A stretch of 64,000 nt of DNA from Aaosphaeria pasadenensis (GCA_022813625.1 JAKLMB010000005.1:1550001-1614000); one strand, 5' to 3'; positions 22,420 to 34,115 are shown, numbered from the stretch's first letter. Numbers and translations: made by a program. The notes: generated from the sequence alone by a model not told the origin.

Positions 22420-24102
22420 ATGGGTATCCTCGCCTTCGTTGAGGACAGGCCGACGCCAAAGGAGGTCTACAACTGGCGCGTCTATACCGCTGCTGCAGTC
22501 GCATCATGGGCATCCTGCATGATTGGCTATGACTCTGCCTTCATTGGCACGACTCTAGCACTTCCTTCCTTCGTCAACGAATTCAGACTCCGTCCAGATC
22601 AGATGCCTCCAGCCAAGTTGGCTACGACAAAAGCGAACATTGTTTCCGTTTACCAGGCCGGTGCATTCTTTGGCTCTTTCGGCGCATACGTCTCAAGCTA
22701 CTATTGGGGACGAAAGAAGAGCTTGATTGCTTGGATCCTTCTTTTCATCGTTGGCGCTGGTATGATGTTGGGCGCAAACCGTGAACGAGGATTGGGTCTC
22801 ATCATTGGCGGCCGTGTTTTGGCTGGTCTGGGTGTCGGTGCTGCTTCCAACATGGTGCCCATCTATATTTCCGAGATGTCTCCACCGGCTGTACGAGGAC
22901 GACTTGTTGGTATCTATGAGATGGGATGGCAAATTGGTGGTCTCGTTGGATTGTAAGTCAGATAGGATCCCTTTCCATCCTAGAGCCAAACTAACATTCC
23001 TAATAGCTGGATCAACTACGGTCTTCAGGAAACTATGGCACCATCGCATTCGCAATGGTTGATTCCCTTTGCTGTTCAGCTCATTCCCGCTGGATGCCTT
23101 CTCATCGGAGCTTTCTGGTTGAAGGAGTCCCCTCGATGGCTTTTCACCAAAGGCAGGCGTGAGGAGGCAGTGAGGAACCTGTGCTGGATTCGCAATCTCC
23201 CAGTTGATAACCTCTACATGGTCGAAGAAATTGCTGCCATTGATGCCCAAATCGAGCATGACCGTATCCACATTGGACCCGGATTTTGGAGGCCATTCGC
23301 CGCGTTGAAGGATAAGACGGTTCAGTGGCGTTTCTTCCTTGGTGGAATGCTTTTCCTCTGGCAGAACGGTTCTGGAATTAATGCCATCAACTACTATTCT
23401 CCCACCGTTTTCAAGTCGATTGGCATCACAGGTGCCAGCACAGGTTTCCTCACCACCGGTATCTTTGGAGTTGTCAAGACTGTTGTCACTTTCTTCTGGC
23501 TGCTTTGGCTCATCGACCGCCTTGGACGCCGCAATCTCTTGATGATTGGTGCAGCTGGAGGTTCCGTCTGCATGTGGATCATTGGTGCATACATCAAGCT
23601 CTCAGGAGCTGGCAAGACCACAGTCTCCACCAACGGAAAGCTCCCACCAGGCGGCATTGCTGCAATTTTCTTCTTCTACCTCTGGACCGCTTTCTACACT
23701 CCGTCTTGGAATGGAACTCCTTGGGTTATCAACTCGGAGATGTTCTCGCAGCATACGCGTTCATTGGGTCAGGCATCGGCTGCTGCCAACAACTGGTTCT
23801 GGAACTTCATCATCTCCCGTTTCACCCCTCAGATGTTCAACACAATGGGCTACGGAGTATACTTCTTCTTCGCTTCGCTCATGATTCTATCCATTCCTTT
23901 CGTGTACTTCCTCATTCCCGAGACCAAGAGTATTCCTCTTGAGCACATGGATGAGCTCTTCTCTCTGAAGCCAGTGCACAAGGCACACGGAGTCATGATG
24001 CAGAAGCTTTTCGAGCGCGAGGAGGAGTTCCGGCATGATGCCGAGGGTGCAGGCTTGACTGTTGAGAAGACTAAGCAGGCCGAGAGAGTTGAGAGTGTTT
24101 AA
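22420..24102 (+). CDS. qutD: quinate permease (MFS sugar-transporter family)
   Basis: Two exons, 22420-22952 and 23007-24102, with a 54-nt intron; 542 aa with about 12 membrane helices. It imports quinate across the plasma membrane. The N-terminus (MGILAFVEDRPTPKEVYNWR) and the early CMIGYDSAFIGTTLALPSF are those of fungal QutD/Qa-y. MFS sugar-porter signatures are present: WGRKKS after TM2, GRVLAGLGVGAASNMVPIYISEMSPPAVRG, the ESPRWL motif after TM6, DRLGRRNLL in the second half, and an ending FLIPETKSIPLEHMDELF. The C-terminal cytosolic tail is Glu- and Lys-rich. Divergent from qutB, and convergent with qutC over about 540 bp. Confidence 0.94.
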
Positions 24103-24639
24103 CTCATAGCACACAATAGACTGCAAAAGTAGTGTATGAGGTGTGCATTGGGCCAGTCGCAGAGACGAATGAATCATTTCTTCTAAGATATAGGACATAG
24201 CGTAATTAGTCTGAATCTAAGATATCTTCAAAAACAACTTATTTTGAAACAGTGAGAACAATCATAATGACGATCGGATGATTTGAATGATGCTCCAGAA
24301 GGATGTGTCTAAATATGATTCCCGTAAACAAAACTTTCAGGAAAGGGCTGCCACGCCCCCTATCATCCCACAAAGGAAGCATGCGCTTTCTATGGAACCT
24401 TGTCAGATTTGCACCAGCAAAGATCCTCACCAAGTCACATAATGATCCGAAACTCAATCAGTGTTACTGGAACTCAGACGGAGTGATCTATAGTAATTGC
24501 CCTTCATGTTTTCACAGCTAGTCAAAATGCACAGATGATTTGGTAGATTCATGTTACGTGAAAATGCTCTATGTATGGCAATATAATGGTGGTATCTTCT
24601 AAAAGGTAACTGAGTATATACATGCAAGCAAACGCTAGC
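24103..24639. other. convergent intergenic region qutD/qutC
   Basis: Both flanking genes end here. A+T-rich with no coding or structural feature that I can support. Confidence 0.4.
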
Positions 24640-25722
24640 TTAAAGTCTGGAATCATGATGGGCAATGTCTTGCCCACTGTCTTTCCTCTGAATAGTAGGT
24701 TGTGGCCGTTCAATCTTAAGGCCAAGGTCAGCCACCAACTTATGCCATCCGAGCTTCGACCTCTCTGCCAGTTCCTCTACAACACCCTCGTCCGTCCTTT
24801 CCATGGCTCGGTTAAAGAGTTCGTTGCTCACCCAGCCGTCATATCCGATCCCGTTGATAATGGCCTCTGCCACGTCTTTGACAGGGAGGTAGGCCCCCTT
24901 GTCGCTTTCACCATAAAACAGCCTGCAGTTCCTGCTCCAGCTCATCCTGGATGGCTGCTCTGGTTTGTAGAATGGATGGCCGGGAAGTAAGGGGGAAGAG
25001 AGCTTTTCGGCATCCACAATCTGCATGAAGAAAATCTTATCCTTAGGAGGCCCAGATTTTGCCAATAACCTCTGCACCGACTCGGCAACATCTTGATCTG
25101 CGTTAGGTGTGCAGAAGGTGGGCGACTCAGGGTCGGCATATATACGACCAAGGATGTTAAAGGTATCAAGACAAAGACCAAAGTTTTCTCTGTCGACCCT
25201 CTGCACGATCTCCCAGCTCTGTTCCCACTTGTTGATATATGTACCCCAGGAAAGACTCTCGTAAGCAAATCTGATGACGGGTGTTTGTTGGAGACCTAGG
25301 TCTGCCAACTCTCGGAGGTCGGATACGATAAGGTTCATATCACCTGAGATCTCCTCCTTGGGAAGAAATGATGATGGGACTGCGATGACATCTGTCTCAA
25401 GGATCTTCACCACGTCCATCCAGACCTTTATCTCATCTATCCTTTCTGCGTGTCTTTGCCTGTCTCGCAGTCCTTCGTAGTGCATGAACGGTTGCAGACA
25501 TAGGATTTCGATATTGAGCGATGTGCAAAGAGAACGAACGTATCTTGCGGCGGCGTAGAGGTCGGAGGAGTATCGACTTGTAGCAAGGTCTGCCAGATCT
25601 TCATAGAAGAGCTCGATGCCTTCGATGCCATGTTTTGCGGCCATGGATAGCTTGTGCTCGATCGAGTGGCCGGCATAGCACCTTCCAAGGGACATAGACG
25701 AGATTGCTGGACGGCAAGGCAT
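24640..25722 (-). CDS. qutC: 3-dehydroshikimate dehydratase
   Basis: Intronless, 360 aa. It dehydrates 3-dehydroshikimate to protocatechuate, the last step coded by the cluster, after which the beta-ketoadipate pathway takes over. The start (AISSMSLGRCYAGHSIEHKL, then AKHGIEGIELFYEDL) matches the fungal QutC/Qa-4 xylose-isomerase-like TIM barrel. Metal-ligand blocks follow: the ELFYEDL Glu, LCLDTFNILG with Asp, MQIVDAEKL, and a closing GWVSNELF. The frame continues to a natural stop with a short, family-variable tail (QRKDSGQDIAHHD). The ATG at 25722 is the only one giving the complete first strand. Confidence 0.94.
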   Translation of the reverse strand: MPCRPAISSMSLGRCYAGHSIEHKLSMAAKHGIEGIELFYEDLADLATSRYSSDLYAAARYVRSLCTSLNIEILCLQPFMHYEGLRDRQRHAERIDEIKVWMDVVKILETDVIAVPSSFLPKEEISGDMNLIVSDLRELADLGLQQTPVIRFAYESLSWGTYINKWEQSWEIVQRVDRENFGLCLDTFNILGRIYADPESPTFCTPNADQDVAESVQRLLAKSGPPKDKIFFMQIVDAEKLSSPLLPGHPFYKPEQPSRMSWSRNCRLFYGESDKGAYLPVKDVAEAIINGIGYDGWVSNELFNRAMERTDEGVVEELAERSKLGWHKLVADLGLKIERPQPTIQRKDSGQDIAHHDSRL

Positions 25723-26056
25723 TGTAGCTGATTGAAATCAAATGAAAATGCTAAGGTAGAAAGTAGATGATAATGCTTGAGACTTCACAGTACCCCGAGG
25801 AATGATATACGTTAAAGATGTGGTGCAAGATTAGAAGATAGTTGAAAATTATCAAAGTAACTGCAAATGAATATCGTGTGTAAAAAGGCGATTCATTCAC
25901 CAATAGACTGTTGGATTGCGGGTCTTCTTGCTTCGAAACATCCTCCTTCCTATCTCAATGTCTTGTGCCGGAAGAATGCTTCAGCATTGTTGACGAGTAT
26001 TCCTGTGCCCAGCCAACGCTTGGGATGACGTTGGCGTGCACGGGGTGGCCAATCGT

Positions 26057-26072
26057 GGGTAAAGCTTTATCC
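26057..26072. promoter_or_regulatory. putative QUTA (QA-1F-type) binding site, near-perfect palindrome
   Basis: GGGTAAAGCTTTATCC has intact outer half-sites GGRTAA and TTATCC and is an inverted repeat except for one position. It matches 14 of 16 positions of the QA-1F consensus as remembered. It lies about 335 bp upstream of qutC and 395 bp upstream of the oxidoreductase start, so it could serve both. Confidence 0.65.
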
Positions 26073-26185
26073 GGCGAAGGGGTCTTTGCCATCGTCCACT
26101 TTTATCGGGAGCTGCACCGAGGATTTGTCCAGTTGCTAAGGGTCTCACATGATCTACTGACCCGGAAGAGGATTCAATCTTTATT

Positions 26186-26220
26186 GTGGGGGGGATACTC
26201 TGGGGATTGAGGTTGTGGGG
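26186..26220. promoter_or_regulatory. cluster of CreA-type carbon-repression sites
   Basis: Three SYGGRG motifs in 35 bp on the same strand: GTGGGG at 26186, CTGGGG at 26200 and GTGGGG at 26215, spaced 14-15 bp apart. CreA binds such sites to repress catabolic genes on glucose. That the sites act on qutC and the oxidoreductase gene is inferred from position. Confidence 0.45.
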
Positions 26221-26467
26221 ATTGATGGAAAAAGAGAGATCCAGCAGATGTAGGCCTGATTGGTCGGTCTGCGTTCGTATCATCTGAGAAAGGAACTAAT
26301 TGTGGACCACATAAAAGCAAACCCTTCAAAAACTACCGTGACCCAGATCATCTAAGTCTGACAATTCGTCCGGATCCAATAATCATCTTATTCCAAGGAC
26401 TCGAGGTTCTGCGGCCCAGCTTGCATAATACTTGCTCTTCATTCAAGGTTTCTGATCTGTATCCAAT

Positions 26468-27593
26468 ATGTCTTCTCCTGGTACCATTCGAGTTGCCATT
26501 ATTGGCACAGGCTTGATTGGCCCTCGACATGCTGAAGCAGTTGTCAAAGAGCCTGAGACCGATCTAGTTTGCATTGTAGATCCGAATCCTGCAGCAGCTA
26601 GTGTTGCACAGAGATTCGATTGTCCTTTATTTGGATCGGTCCAGGAGATGCTTGCTTCGGACTCGAAACCAGACGCAGCCCTAGTGTGCACACCAAATCA
26701 CACTCATGTTTCCGTGTCGAAGGAACTACTTGATGGCGGTGTACATGTTCTATGTGAGAAGCCAATATCAATTGATGTCGCAAGTGGTCAAGACTTGGTA
26801 TATTATTGCTCGAGAACTACATTTGGTCGAGGATATGTTCTTACACGCTTAGATACGCTGCGCCCAAAAAAACAATCGCCGCCTGCTGATCGGTCATCAC
26901 CGTCGTTTCAATAAGTATGTAAGGGCTGCAAAGCAGGCAATTCCATCGCTAGGTCGCCTCGTTGCCGTCAATGGGTTGTGGACGCTATACAAGCCATTGT
27001 CCTATTATGATTCGCCAACGGAGTGGCGAAGACTTGACTCTGCAGGTCCTATCCTCATCAACCTCATTCACGAAGTAGACATCCTTCACTACCTTTTTGG
27101 TCCAATCATTCGAGTATATGCCGAAAAATGTCTATCCCAGCGAGGATATGCAGCGGAAGAAGGCGCAGCAATAACGCTTAAATTCGCTGGCGGTATGGTA
27201 GGGACATTCATCTGCTCAGATGCTGTTGTCTCCCCGCACAACTTTGAAGCCGGTACTGGTGAAAATCCAACAATACCAAAGGTTGGCGAAGACTTTTACA
27301 GGGTTTTCGGATCTGAAGGAAGTCTAAGTGTGCCGGCTATGACAGTATGGACATATCCGGATGGGAAGCAGAGTTGGACCGAGCAATTGGAAAACAAAAG
27401 ACTCGAAGTGTCTGATGACAGGGCACCCTTTGAGCTACAGATCAAACACTTCGCCAATGTCATCAATGGGCTAGAGGATCCTAGTTGTTCAGGTATCGAG
27501 GGACTTCGTGCGTTGGCTGTCTGTGACGCTGTTCGAACATCGATGAAGGAGCAAAGACCTGTAGATGTAGATTTAGAAGATACGCCCCTATAG
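26468..27593 (+). CDS. Gfo/Idh/MocA-family NAD(P)-dependent oxidoreductase in the quinate cluster
   Basis: Two exons, 26468-26797 and 26853-27593, with a 55-nt intron; 356 aa, normal for the family. The Rossmann start is VAIIGTGLIGPRHAEAV (glycine motif at residues 13-18). The family's EKP motif is at 97-99 (LCEKPIS), and the third block with the catalytic-region His is LIHEVDILHYLFG. The splice restores RRLLIGHHRRFNKYV. Such enzymes oxidise or reduce polyols, sugars, inositols or ring ketones, so a quinate- or shikimate-like substrate is conceivable but unproven. It shares its promoter, including the QUTA palindrome, with qutC and stands between qutC and qutA, so co-induction by quinate is likely. 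It is not one of the seven classical Neurospora qa genes. Confidence 0.88.
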
Positions 27594-27713
27594 GATATGG
27601 ACATTCCTAGGTGGGCTTGACTCGAACCAGTCATTTCCCGGGTAGATTCGCCTAGAAATTCGTCTAGCGACAGTAAAGATCATGTGCCTTTGCCTGGTCG
27701 CCATGTGTCCAGA

Positions 27714-30073
27714 TCATCCTTCGTTGAAGAAGGTATTTTGGTTGAAATGTGCACTATCTGGTGCATTGTGATGCAGATAGGGGGAGACTAATGGGTTTAT
27801 TTGGCCAAAGTCTGAGGAAAGCAGGTCTGCTATGTTCGCGTCTGGTGCAAACCCAAGATTCTGCATGAACTGTGGCTGGTTCTCGAGACGCTCTGCGCCA
27901 TCTAAGGAAGCCAGTTCGTCGAAGAAATTTTCGATATCCCTAGAGTTCGCTGAGCCGCGATGCTCCAGTGGTGGTGGGTTATGAAGATTGGTGAATTGTG
28001 ATGTACTGTAGTCTTGCATAGATTTACTCCCAGCGAAATCGAGAGACTGTGAGGGGGCAGCCGTCGCGTTCATATCTGGAAGGATTTCATCAAGAAGATT
28101 GGAATTTGTACGCGGTCGGATAGGATCTACGTTAGAGAGCGGAAGCATGGTCGTGTTAAATGGGATTTGTATGGATTCCGGTGTAGGCATCTGAACATTG
28201 GCGGATCCGAACGAGGGAGCACCCAGAGACGGCTCCGTTGTGTTTGATCGACCTTGCCTGGATGAACCGGGATCACCATGAGCCAGAGTCATTCCATCCC
28301 CTCCGGAAAGGGACCATGTATGCATGTGCTCGGTCCGCAATGATTGAAGACGGTTTCCCGATCTTTGATCAATGTTTGCTATGTGTTCACTTTGGCCAAT
28401 GATATCAAAAAGACACTGAAGTACAGGAGGCATAGCTACGAGTCCCAATGTATCACGGAAAAGCTCGAGCGTATCTATCGTACGTTGCATCCATGTTTGT
28501 GACGAAAAGAGGAGTAGGGCGGAGCTTGTGTAGAAGATCTGAAGTATCATCGCAGGTGGTGTCGGTGGAACGGGGATCTGTTCTGAGCGAATGTGATCAA
28601 ACATCGGCTGCAGGGCGGCTTTCCACAGCTCCATTCTTCCCAGTGCTTCTTGTAAGCTGGTTTGCTGACCATTGGAGGCCACGGCGGACCCTGCTATACC
28701 AATCAGTTCTACTAGGTGATTGAAGGAACTGAGGCTCAGAGCAGGAGTGCGCGAGGGTTGTCGCGAAGTATATCCAAGGCAACCCGACCACGGTTGCCAC
28801 TCTTCCAGACCATCAGGAATGATTTTCCCAACACGCTCTATGTCTGCGATGCGTAAATAAGGCGATCGTTTGAGTTGCATAGAGATTAGATTGTCGAGCA
28901 AGAAACATCCAGCAAAGACGTGTCTTATTCGCGGATCAAGGGCCGATTCTCTTTGCAGAAGTAACATGAGAATACGCGCAGCATATCCAACAAGTAGCCA
29001 AGCAGACTCTGGGGCGGCCTGGCTTAGGTTTACCATGGATAATAGTAGAAGAGCCTTTGCATGCCCGAGCTGGAAAACTCCAAGTTCTCGGGGAATCAAG
29101 GACCGAGCGGTATGATAAAGTTTTTCGGGTATGATGTCCTCTGGAAATTCGGATTGCGAATCCTTCGCAGTGGTACGATCTTGAATAGATGCAAGGGCCA
29201 GGATACTCCACAACTCAGCATGGTCACCAGAGTCTGGCATATCCGGAGCAAGATCTAGTCCACTTTCCGGATACGAGTATGTAAGCTTCAGTATATCGTG
29301 CTTCTCAGATATCGGAAACCATGAGTGGGTGTAGCTGAAATAGATATCGAATAATCGCCAACGATTTATGGGCATGACTGTTGACTAAAACAAAACAATG
29401 TTAGTGAAACAGGTTGAAAGTCGCCGAGTGCTTGTAGTGGAATTGATAACACAAGGGCCTATGGAGGGATATATCTTACTTGTGGTATAGTGGACTGAGA
29501 TATTGCATTTATAACCCTGTGAGCCACCGGCGACTGTTGCGGAAGGGCGACTGAGTCGAACTGGATAGTTGTCGATTCTCCGGTCTGGTCGATATCATCG
29601 TTTTCTGATTCTTGATCATCACTTTCGGGTGAACGACTATCATCCATTGTGCCGATATCCCCTCCCGACAGAAGCTTGTCTACATCTTTGCAGAATCGAC
29701 TCTTTCTCCAAGTCCGATGTAGCTTATTAGACTCCTTGGTCTCTCTACCCAGTAGTACCGATTGCGCGCCTTCTTGTGCGAGTTTTTGATTAAGTAAGGC
29801 TTCAGCATCGGAATTATTGAAGAGCCATGTTAGAGCGAGTTCCAGGGTTCGGATATATCCAGGCTGTATACCTCGCTTCTTCGGATTCGTCGTGTACGTG
29901 CAAGACCTGTTAGACGCAGAACAAGTGGAGCATATCGGCTGTCCATCACATTTCTCTCTAGCTGTGCGGCATTGATCGCAGGCTCTTGATACTCGAGTTC
30001 GCTTGCCGGAAGTAGCATTCGGAGTGGAAGAAGACTCTGTCCGTCGTTTGGTAGTCTGGGGCTGCCTCGGCAT
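27714..30073 (-). CDS. qutA: QutA, Zn(II)2Cys6 activator of the quinate genes
   Basis: Two exons, 29480-30073 and 27714-29384, with a 95-nt intron; 754 aa. The Zn2Cys6 cluster is complete, with Cys at residues 32, 35, 42, 48, 51 and 58 in ACDQCRTAREKC...CSTC...SC, flanked by basic residues. The following linker KKRGIQPGYIRTLELALTW is the hallmark of QutA/Qa-1F. An acidic stretch (SPESDDQESENDDID) and then the fungal transcription-factor middle homology region come next (INRWRLFDIYFSYTHSWFPI, joined across the intron). The C-terminus is acidic and Asn-rich, as an activation domain would be. It is divergent from qutR, so activator and repressor share one intergenic region. The family binds GGRTAA-N4-TTATCC-type sites, which occur in this cluster. 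Confidence 0.93.
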
Positions 30074-31051
30074 AGTGTGAAATTCTGATTTCTGACAAAG
30101 TGACCCGTTTTACTCCTCTCTCTCAGATGGTTGTGAAGCTGAACAGGTCGAAAGCCTTTACGATCCTCGGAGAGGTATTCGGAAGAGAATACTTTACCAC
30201 TTCATGCCGACGCTGAGCGAGCTGGAAATGGCCAATATGAAATTCCTCCGTCAATGGCGTTGAGCGTATAAAAATAATATTAAGAGATGGAATGGAAGGC
30301 GGAAATTCTGGTGTACTTGACTGCTCCGACGAAATGCAGACTTAGATGCCGAGCTACTTCAATTGAACTCTCCAAAACGGCCAGTTCCGCAAGAAAGGTG
30401 TGTTCCCCGGAACGCCACCACCCCGCTCTTTAGGTTCTCTGATTGGATTTCCAATGCTTCATTGAAATCCTTAAATCATAATGGTGGAGCAAGTTGACAT
30501 TAGTTAGACTTGCTCTCCCTAGACCTATGGATACGTCAATAACACTTGTCAATGCTACCAAATCCCTCTGAAGACGTACGGAATAGATGATAGAACAGAA
30601 TGTGACCTCAAAGCAAAAGCAATGAATCAATCGTTATTTTGGTAATGTGATGAAGCTGAGAGGTGCTTACAGTGTAGTGGACAGGCGTGGAGATTCTTGG
30701 CATCGAAATCTGGGGAAAAACGTGACCGAACTCGGCGTTGCTCGGCTCCCCGGATATGACATTTTCCCTACCAATCATACCCCATTGCAGGTCATCTCCT
30801 TCATCCCGCAGCCACTATCCCACCAAGTTACTCGAAGATGCTACTCGGACATGTTAATCCATCTTGGCGACGACATTCCTCTTCAATTCTACCAGATTAA
30901 GCTCTACTACGACATATCGCATCTCTGATTGCCAAACCCGCACATGCTTTCCAGCAGTGGCCGACGCTAGCCATAGGCGTCCTCGCATGCAAACCACCTG
31001 CTCTGCGATATTTGTGTCTCCATACCCTGTGTTCTGCTGAGCTGTACGACG
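30074..31051. promoter_or_regulatory. shared qutA-qutR promoter
   Basis: 978 bp between the divergent regulator genes. A degenerate QUTA-like element GGATATGACATTTTCC (30752-30767) keeps most of the outer half-sites but matches only about 11 of 16 positions. Nothing coding is evident. Confidence 0.45.
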
Positions 31052-33795
31052 ATGGCTACAGCGACGGCAGGGACGAAAAGGTCCTTCTCGGCAATGAGAG
31101 AAGGTGGTACGGGGGGGACGATGTGGTCTGCCGTTCAGCCAGTTCCAAATTCTCGCGAAGGAGGAGCGTCTCCTTTCGGGGGAAAGTCTCAAAGACAACG
31201 AATAGGTAAAGAACAAGCCCTCCCATATGCTTCAATCGCTTCTGCACGAAGGCGCTGACAATCATCGAAGACACCGTTAATTCGAGCAATCGGTCGACAC
31301 CACGCACGACGCCAACGTCAACACCTACACCCTCTGATCACCACCGGGCTTTGGAGTTAAACAAATCGATTGTCCTGATTGGAATTCGTGGTTCTGGGAA
31401 ATCGACATTAGCTATTATGGCATCTGCTGCATCGAATCGTCGTGTTGTAGACATCGAAAGTCTCTTCCATGAAGCCACAGGATTCTCTACTGCGAAATAT
31501 AGGAAGCAGTTCGGCGCCTCCAATCACAACCTTAGACAGGAGGAGATATTGAGAAATGCGCTACATGTTCACGACACTGGTGCCATCATAGTATGCAATG
31601 GAAGCTCTCTGGAACGAAGTGGGCAAGCACTTCTTCAGGAATTTTCCAAAACGCACCCGATTATACATATTGTTCGAGACCTGGAAAGTGTCCATCAGTA
31701 TCTTGAAGTTTTGGAAATGTCCAAATTACAAGACCTCGTCGCCTTCAGTGGACCAATATTCAGGCGTTGTTCCAACTACGAATTCTACAATATGACAGAA
31801 ACGAAAGTCGCATTCTCTGTCGCCCCCGCCAATCAATCATCTGTACCTGCATTTCTCACGCTAAAGCGTGCTGAAAGGACCTTTCTCAAATTCCTCTCTT
31901 TGGTCACCGCTGAAGAGCACATAAAACAAGGCCAATCGAATCCCATGGCACCGTTTGAGCCAGGGTTTCCGCTTTCTGAAGTGGCTACGGAGTTGCGGAA
32001 GTATACATGTGCAGTACAGACACCGCTCTCTGTACTGCTGTCAGAATCTGTGGATATTGAAGAACTTGAATTTGGTTCTGATGCGTTCGAGATTGTGATT
32101 GATCCAGTCGAACTAGATTCTCAATCACCAAGACTTTCGCTACAACGAGCGGAAGATATAAGTCGATCCGTATCCCGTGTCCGTCGAAGCACAGTGGTCC
32201 CTATCATCTATCATGTCAGGCCCGTTTCGTGGCAAACGTCGACGAGGGAGTCTTATCTCGAGCATGTTCGCCATGGACTTCGATTGGCTGCAGAATTTGC
32301 TACCATTGATCTATCACTTGACGAGGAATCCATCATTAACATAATCAAATTGAGAGGACCAACTAAAATCATTGGGCATCTACACGCTGCATTACCTTGG
32401 CACAACAGCTTCTGGACGGAAAAGTACGAGAATGCGATGCGCTTAGGCTGTACTGCTGTCCGCTTTACTCGACCGGCAAACTTTATGGATGACAATGCCG
32501 CCATCCAGAGCTTCAGAAACAAAATCGGCGAGCTGCCCAGGACCATACCATTGATATGCTTCAACACAGGCCGAGCCGGCCGCCGCTCGGCATGTTTCAA
32601 TCAAGTACTCACAAGTGTCATCCCAGAGAGCCTGCGGGACAGCCCTGGGTTCGCGGACCTGGTGAAGCGCGATCCGGAGACATCTTGGCTCACAGCACGC
32701 GAAGCAACGCATGCATTATACGCCTCATTCACTTATGATCCAATGAAGATACACATTCTAGGTGCTAGTAGCGGGTATAGCTTGTCGCCTGCAATGCATA
32801 ATGCGGCCTACAAAGCATGTGGAATGCCACATAACTTCCGCGCACTCGAGACAACTACCCTCAATTCTCTCCAAGAGCTCGTCTTAGATCCGCACTTCGC
32901 TGGTGCGGCGATCAGTTTGCCCTTCAAGATTGAAGTCATATCACTTACACACTCAATAAGTCGGCATGCCCGGGCGATTGGTGCAGTAAATACTCTTATA
33001 CCTGTACGCCATCTCAATGAGGATCACAGTATGCCAGAGGATCTGGATCTCTTTCAAGAGCGTAATCAAGCTGGGCCCATCCAAGCTTTGTATGGCGAAA
33101 ATACCGACTGGATTGGAATCCGAGCCTGTATAAGACGTGGTTTATCACCTGCGAATGCTGTACGGCCGAGTACATGTGGTCTGCTCATCGGAGCCGGAGG
33201 CATGGCACGAGCAGCGACCTATGCTATGTTGCAACTCGGGGTGAAGAACATAGTGATTTACAATCGGACATACTCGAATGCTGAGAAACTTGTTGCCCAC
33301 TTCAGCCGTCTTACCTCGTCAAGCTCCAGCACAAAATTGTTTCCAAAAGCGTCTGGTCAAGGCGCACAGCCAACCTTCCGTATTTTGGAATCCCGAGATT
33401 CGCCATGGCCGTCTGATCTTCGCAACCCAACCATAATCTTATCATGCATTCCTACTCATCCTGTTGGCGATAGTCCTGCTCCGGAGTTCACTTTGCCCCC
33501 AGCTTGGATGCAAAGTAGTAGTGGAGGAGTGGTGCTAGAGTTGGCCTACCGAACTTTGAATACACCACTAATGAAGCAAGTGCGGGCTCGAAGTTCGCAG
33601 TCATGGATCTGCCTGGATGGGCTTGATCTTCTTCCTGAGCAAGGTTTTGCACAATTTGAGTTATTCACTGGCAAACGTGCGCCACGAAGAATCATGAGGG
33701 AAGAAGTGTTGCGGTCATGGAGAGACGAGCGAGGGGAATCTGATCCGGGTATGGTGCAGACAAGATTGGAAGCCATCGACGACCAAGAACCATAA
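31052..33795 (+). CDS. qutR: QutR, repressor derived from the last three domains of AROM
   Basis: Two exons, 31052-31205 and 31271-33795, with a 65-nt intron (CTGAC branch); 892 aa. Exon 1 codes a short basic, Gly/Ser-rich head (MATATAGTKRSFS). Then come three domains like the C-terminal half of the pentafunctional AROM protein: shikimate kinase-like with Walker A GIRGSGKST at about 89-97, type I dehydroquinase-like (about 300-540), and shikimate dehydrogenase-like, starting at ILGASSGYSLSPAMHNAAY and with GAGGMARAATYAM. QutR/Qa-1S keeps QutA inactive until quinate or dehydroquinate binds. At the place of the dehydroquinase Schiff-base Lys the sequence appears to read AVRFTRPA, which fits loss of catalysis. 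The first ATG of the long exon is far downstream of the kinase start, so the upstream exon is needed. Confidence 0.92.
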
Positions 33796-34115
33796 TGTAG
33801 ATTCCTTCACATGCAATGACAACAAAAAATAAATAGTAAGCACTTTCACCTGTGTTGCTTCCTATGTTTTGAAATGTGTCTGGTATTTCTACGAATACAG
33901 TGCCACCTTAGCATTCGGGCAAGTACAATCCTGGTGCAGATCAATGGTCAGGGCGCACGTGCCATCCGATCTCAATTGCTATGACACGCGCGCGCAAGCA
34001 ACAGAGCGCGTACACAACATTTTACGACTAGATATCACGGTATCTTCTATGCAACCAACGTCCGCCGCACGCGTTTTCTATTATGCTCCCCTAAAATACC
34101 ATTAAACATAGGCCC
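33796..34115. other. intergenic region
   Basis: 3' flank of qutR and promoter of the next gene; right border of the quinate cluster. Nothing recognised. Confidence 0.4.

Larger units (their letters stand above)
25723..26467. promoter_or_regulatory. shared promoter of qutC and the oxidoreductase gene
   Basis: 745 bp between divergent genes. It holds the best QUTA-type palindrome of the window (26057-26072) and a run of CreA-type motifs (26186-26220). No coding sequence supported. Confidence 0.6.
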
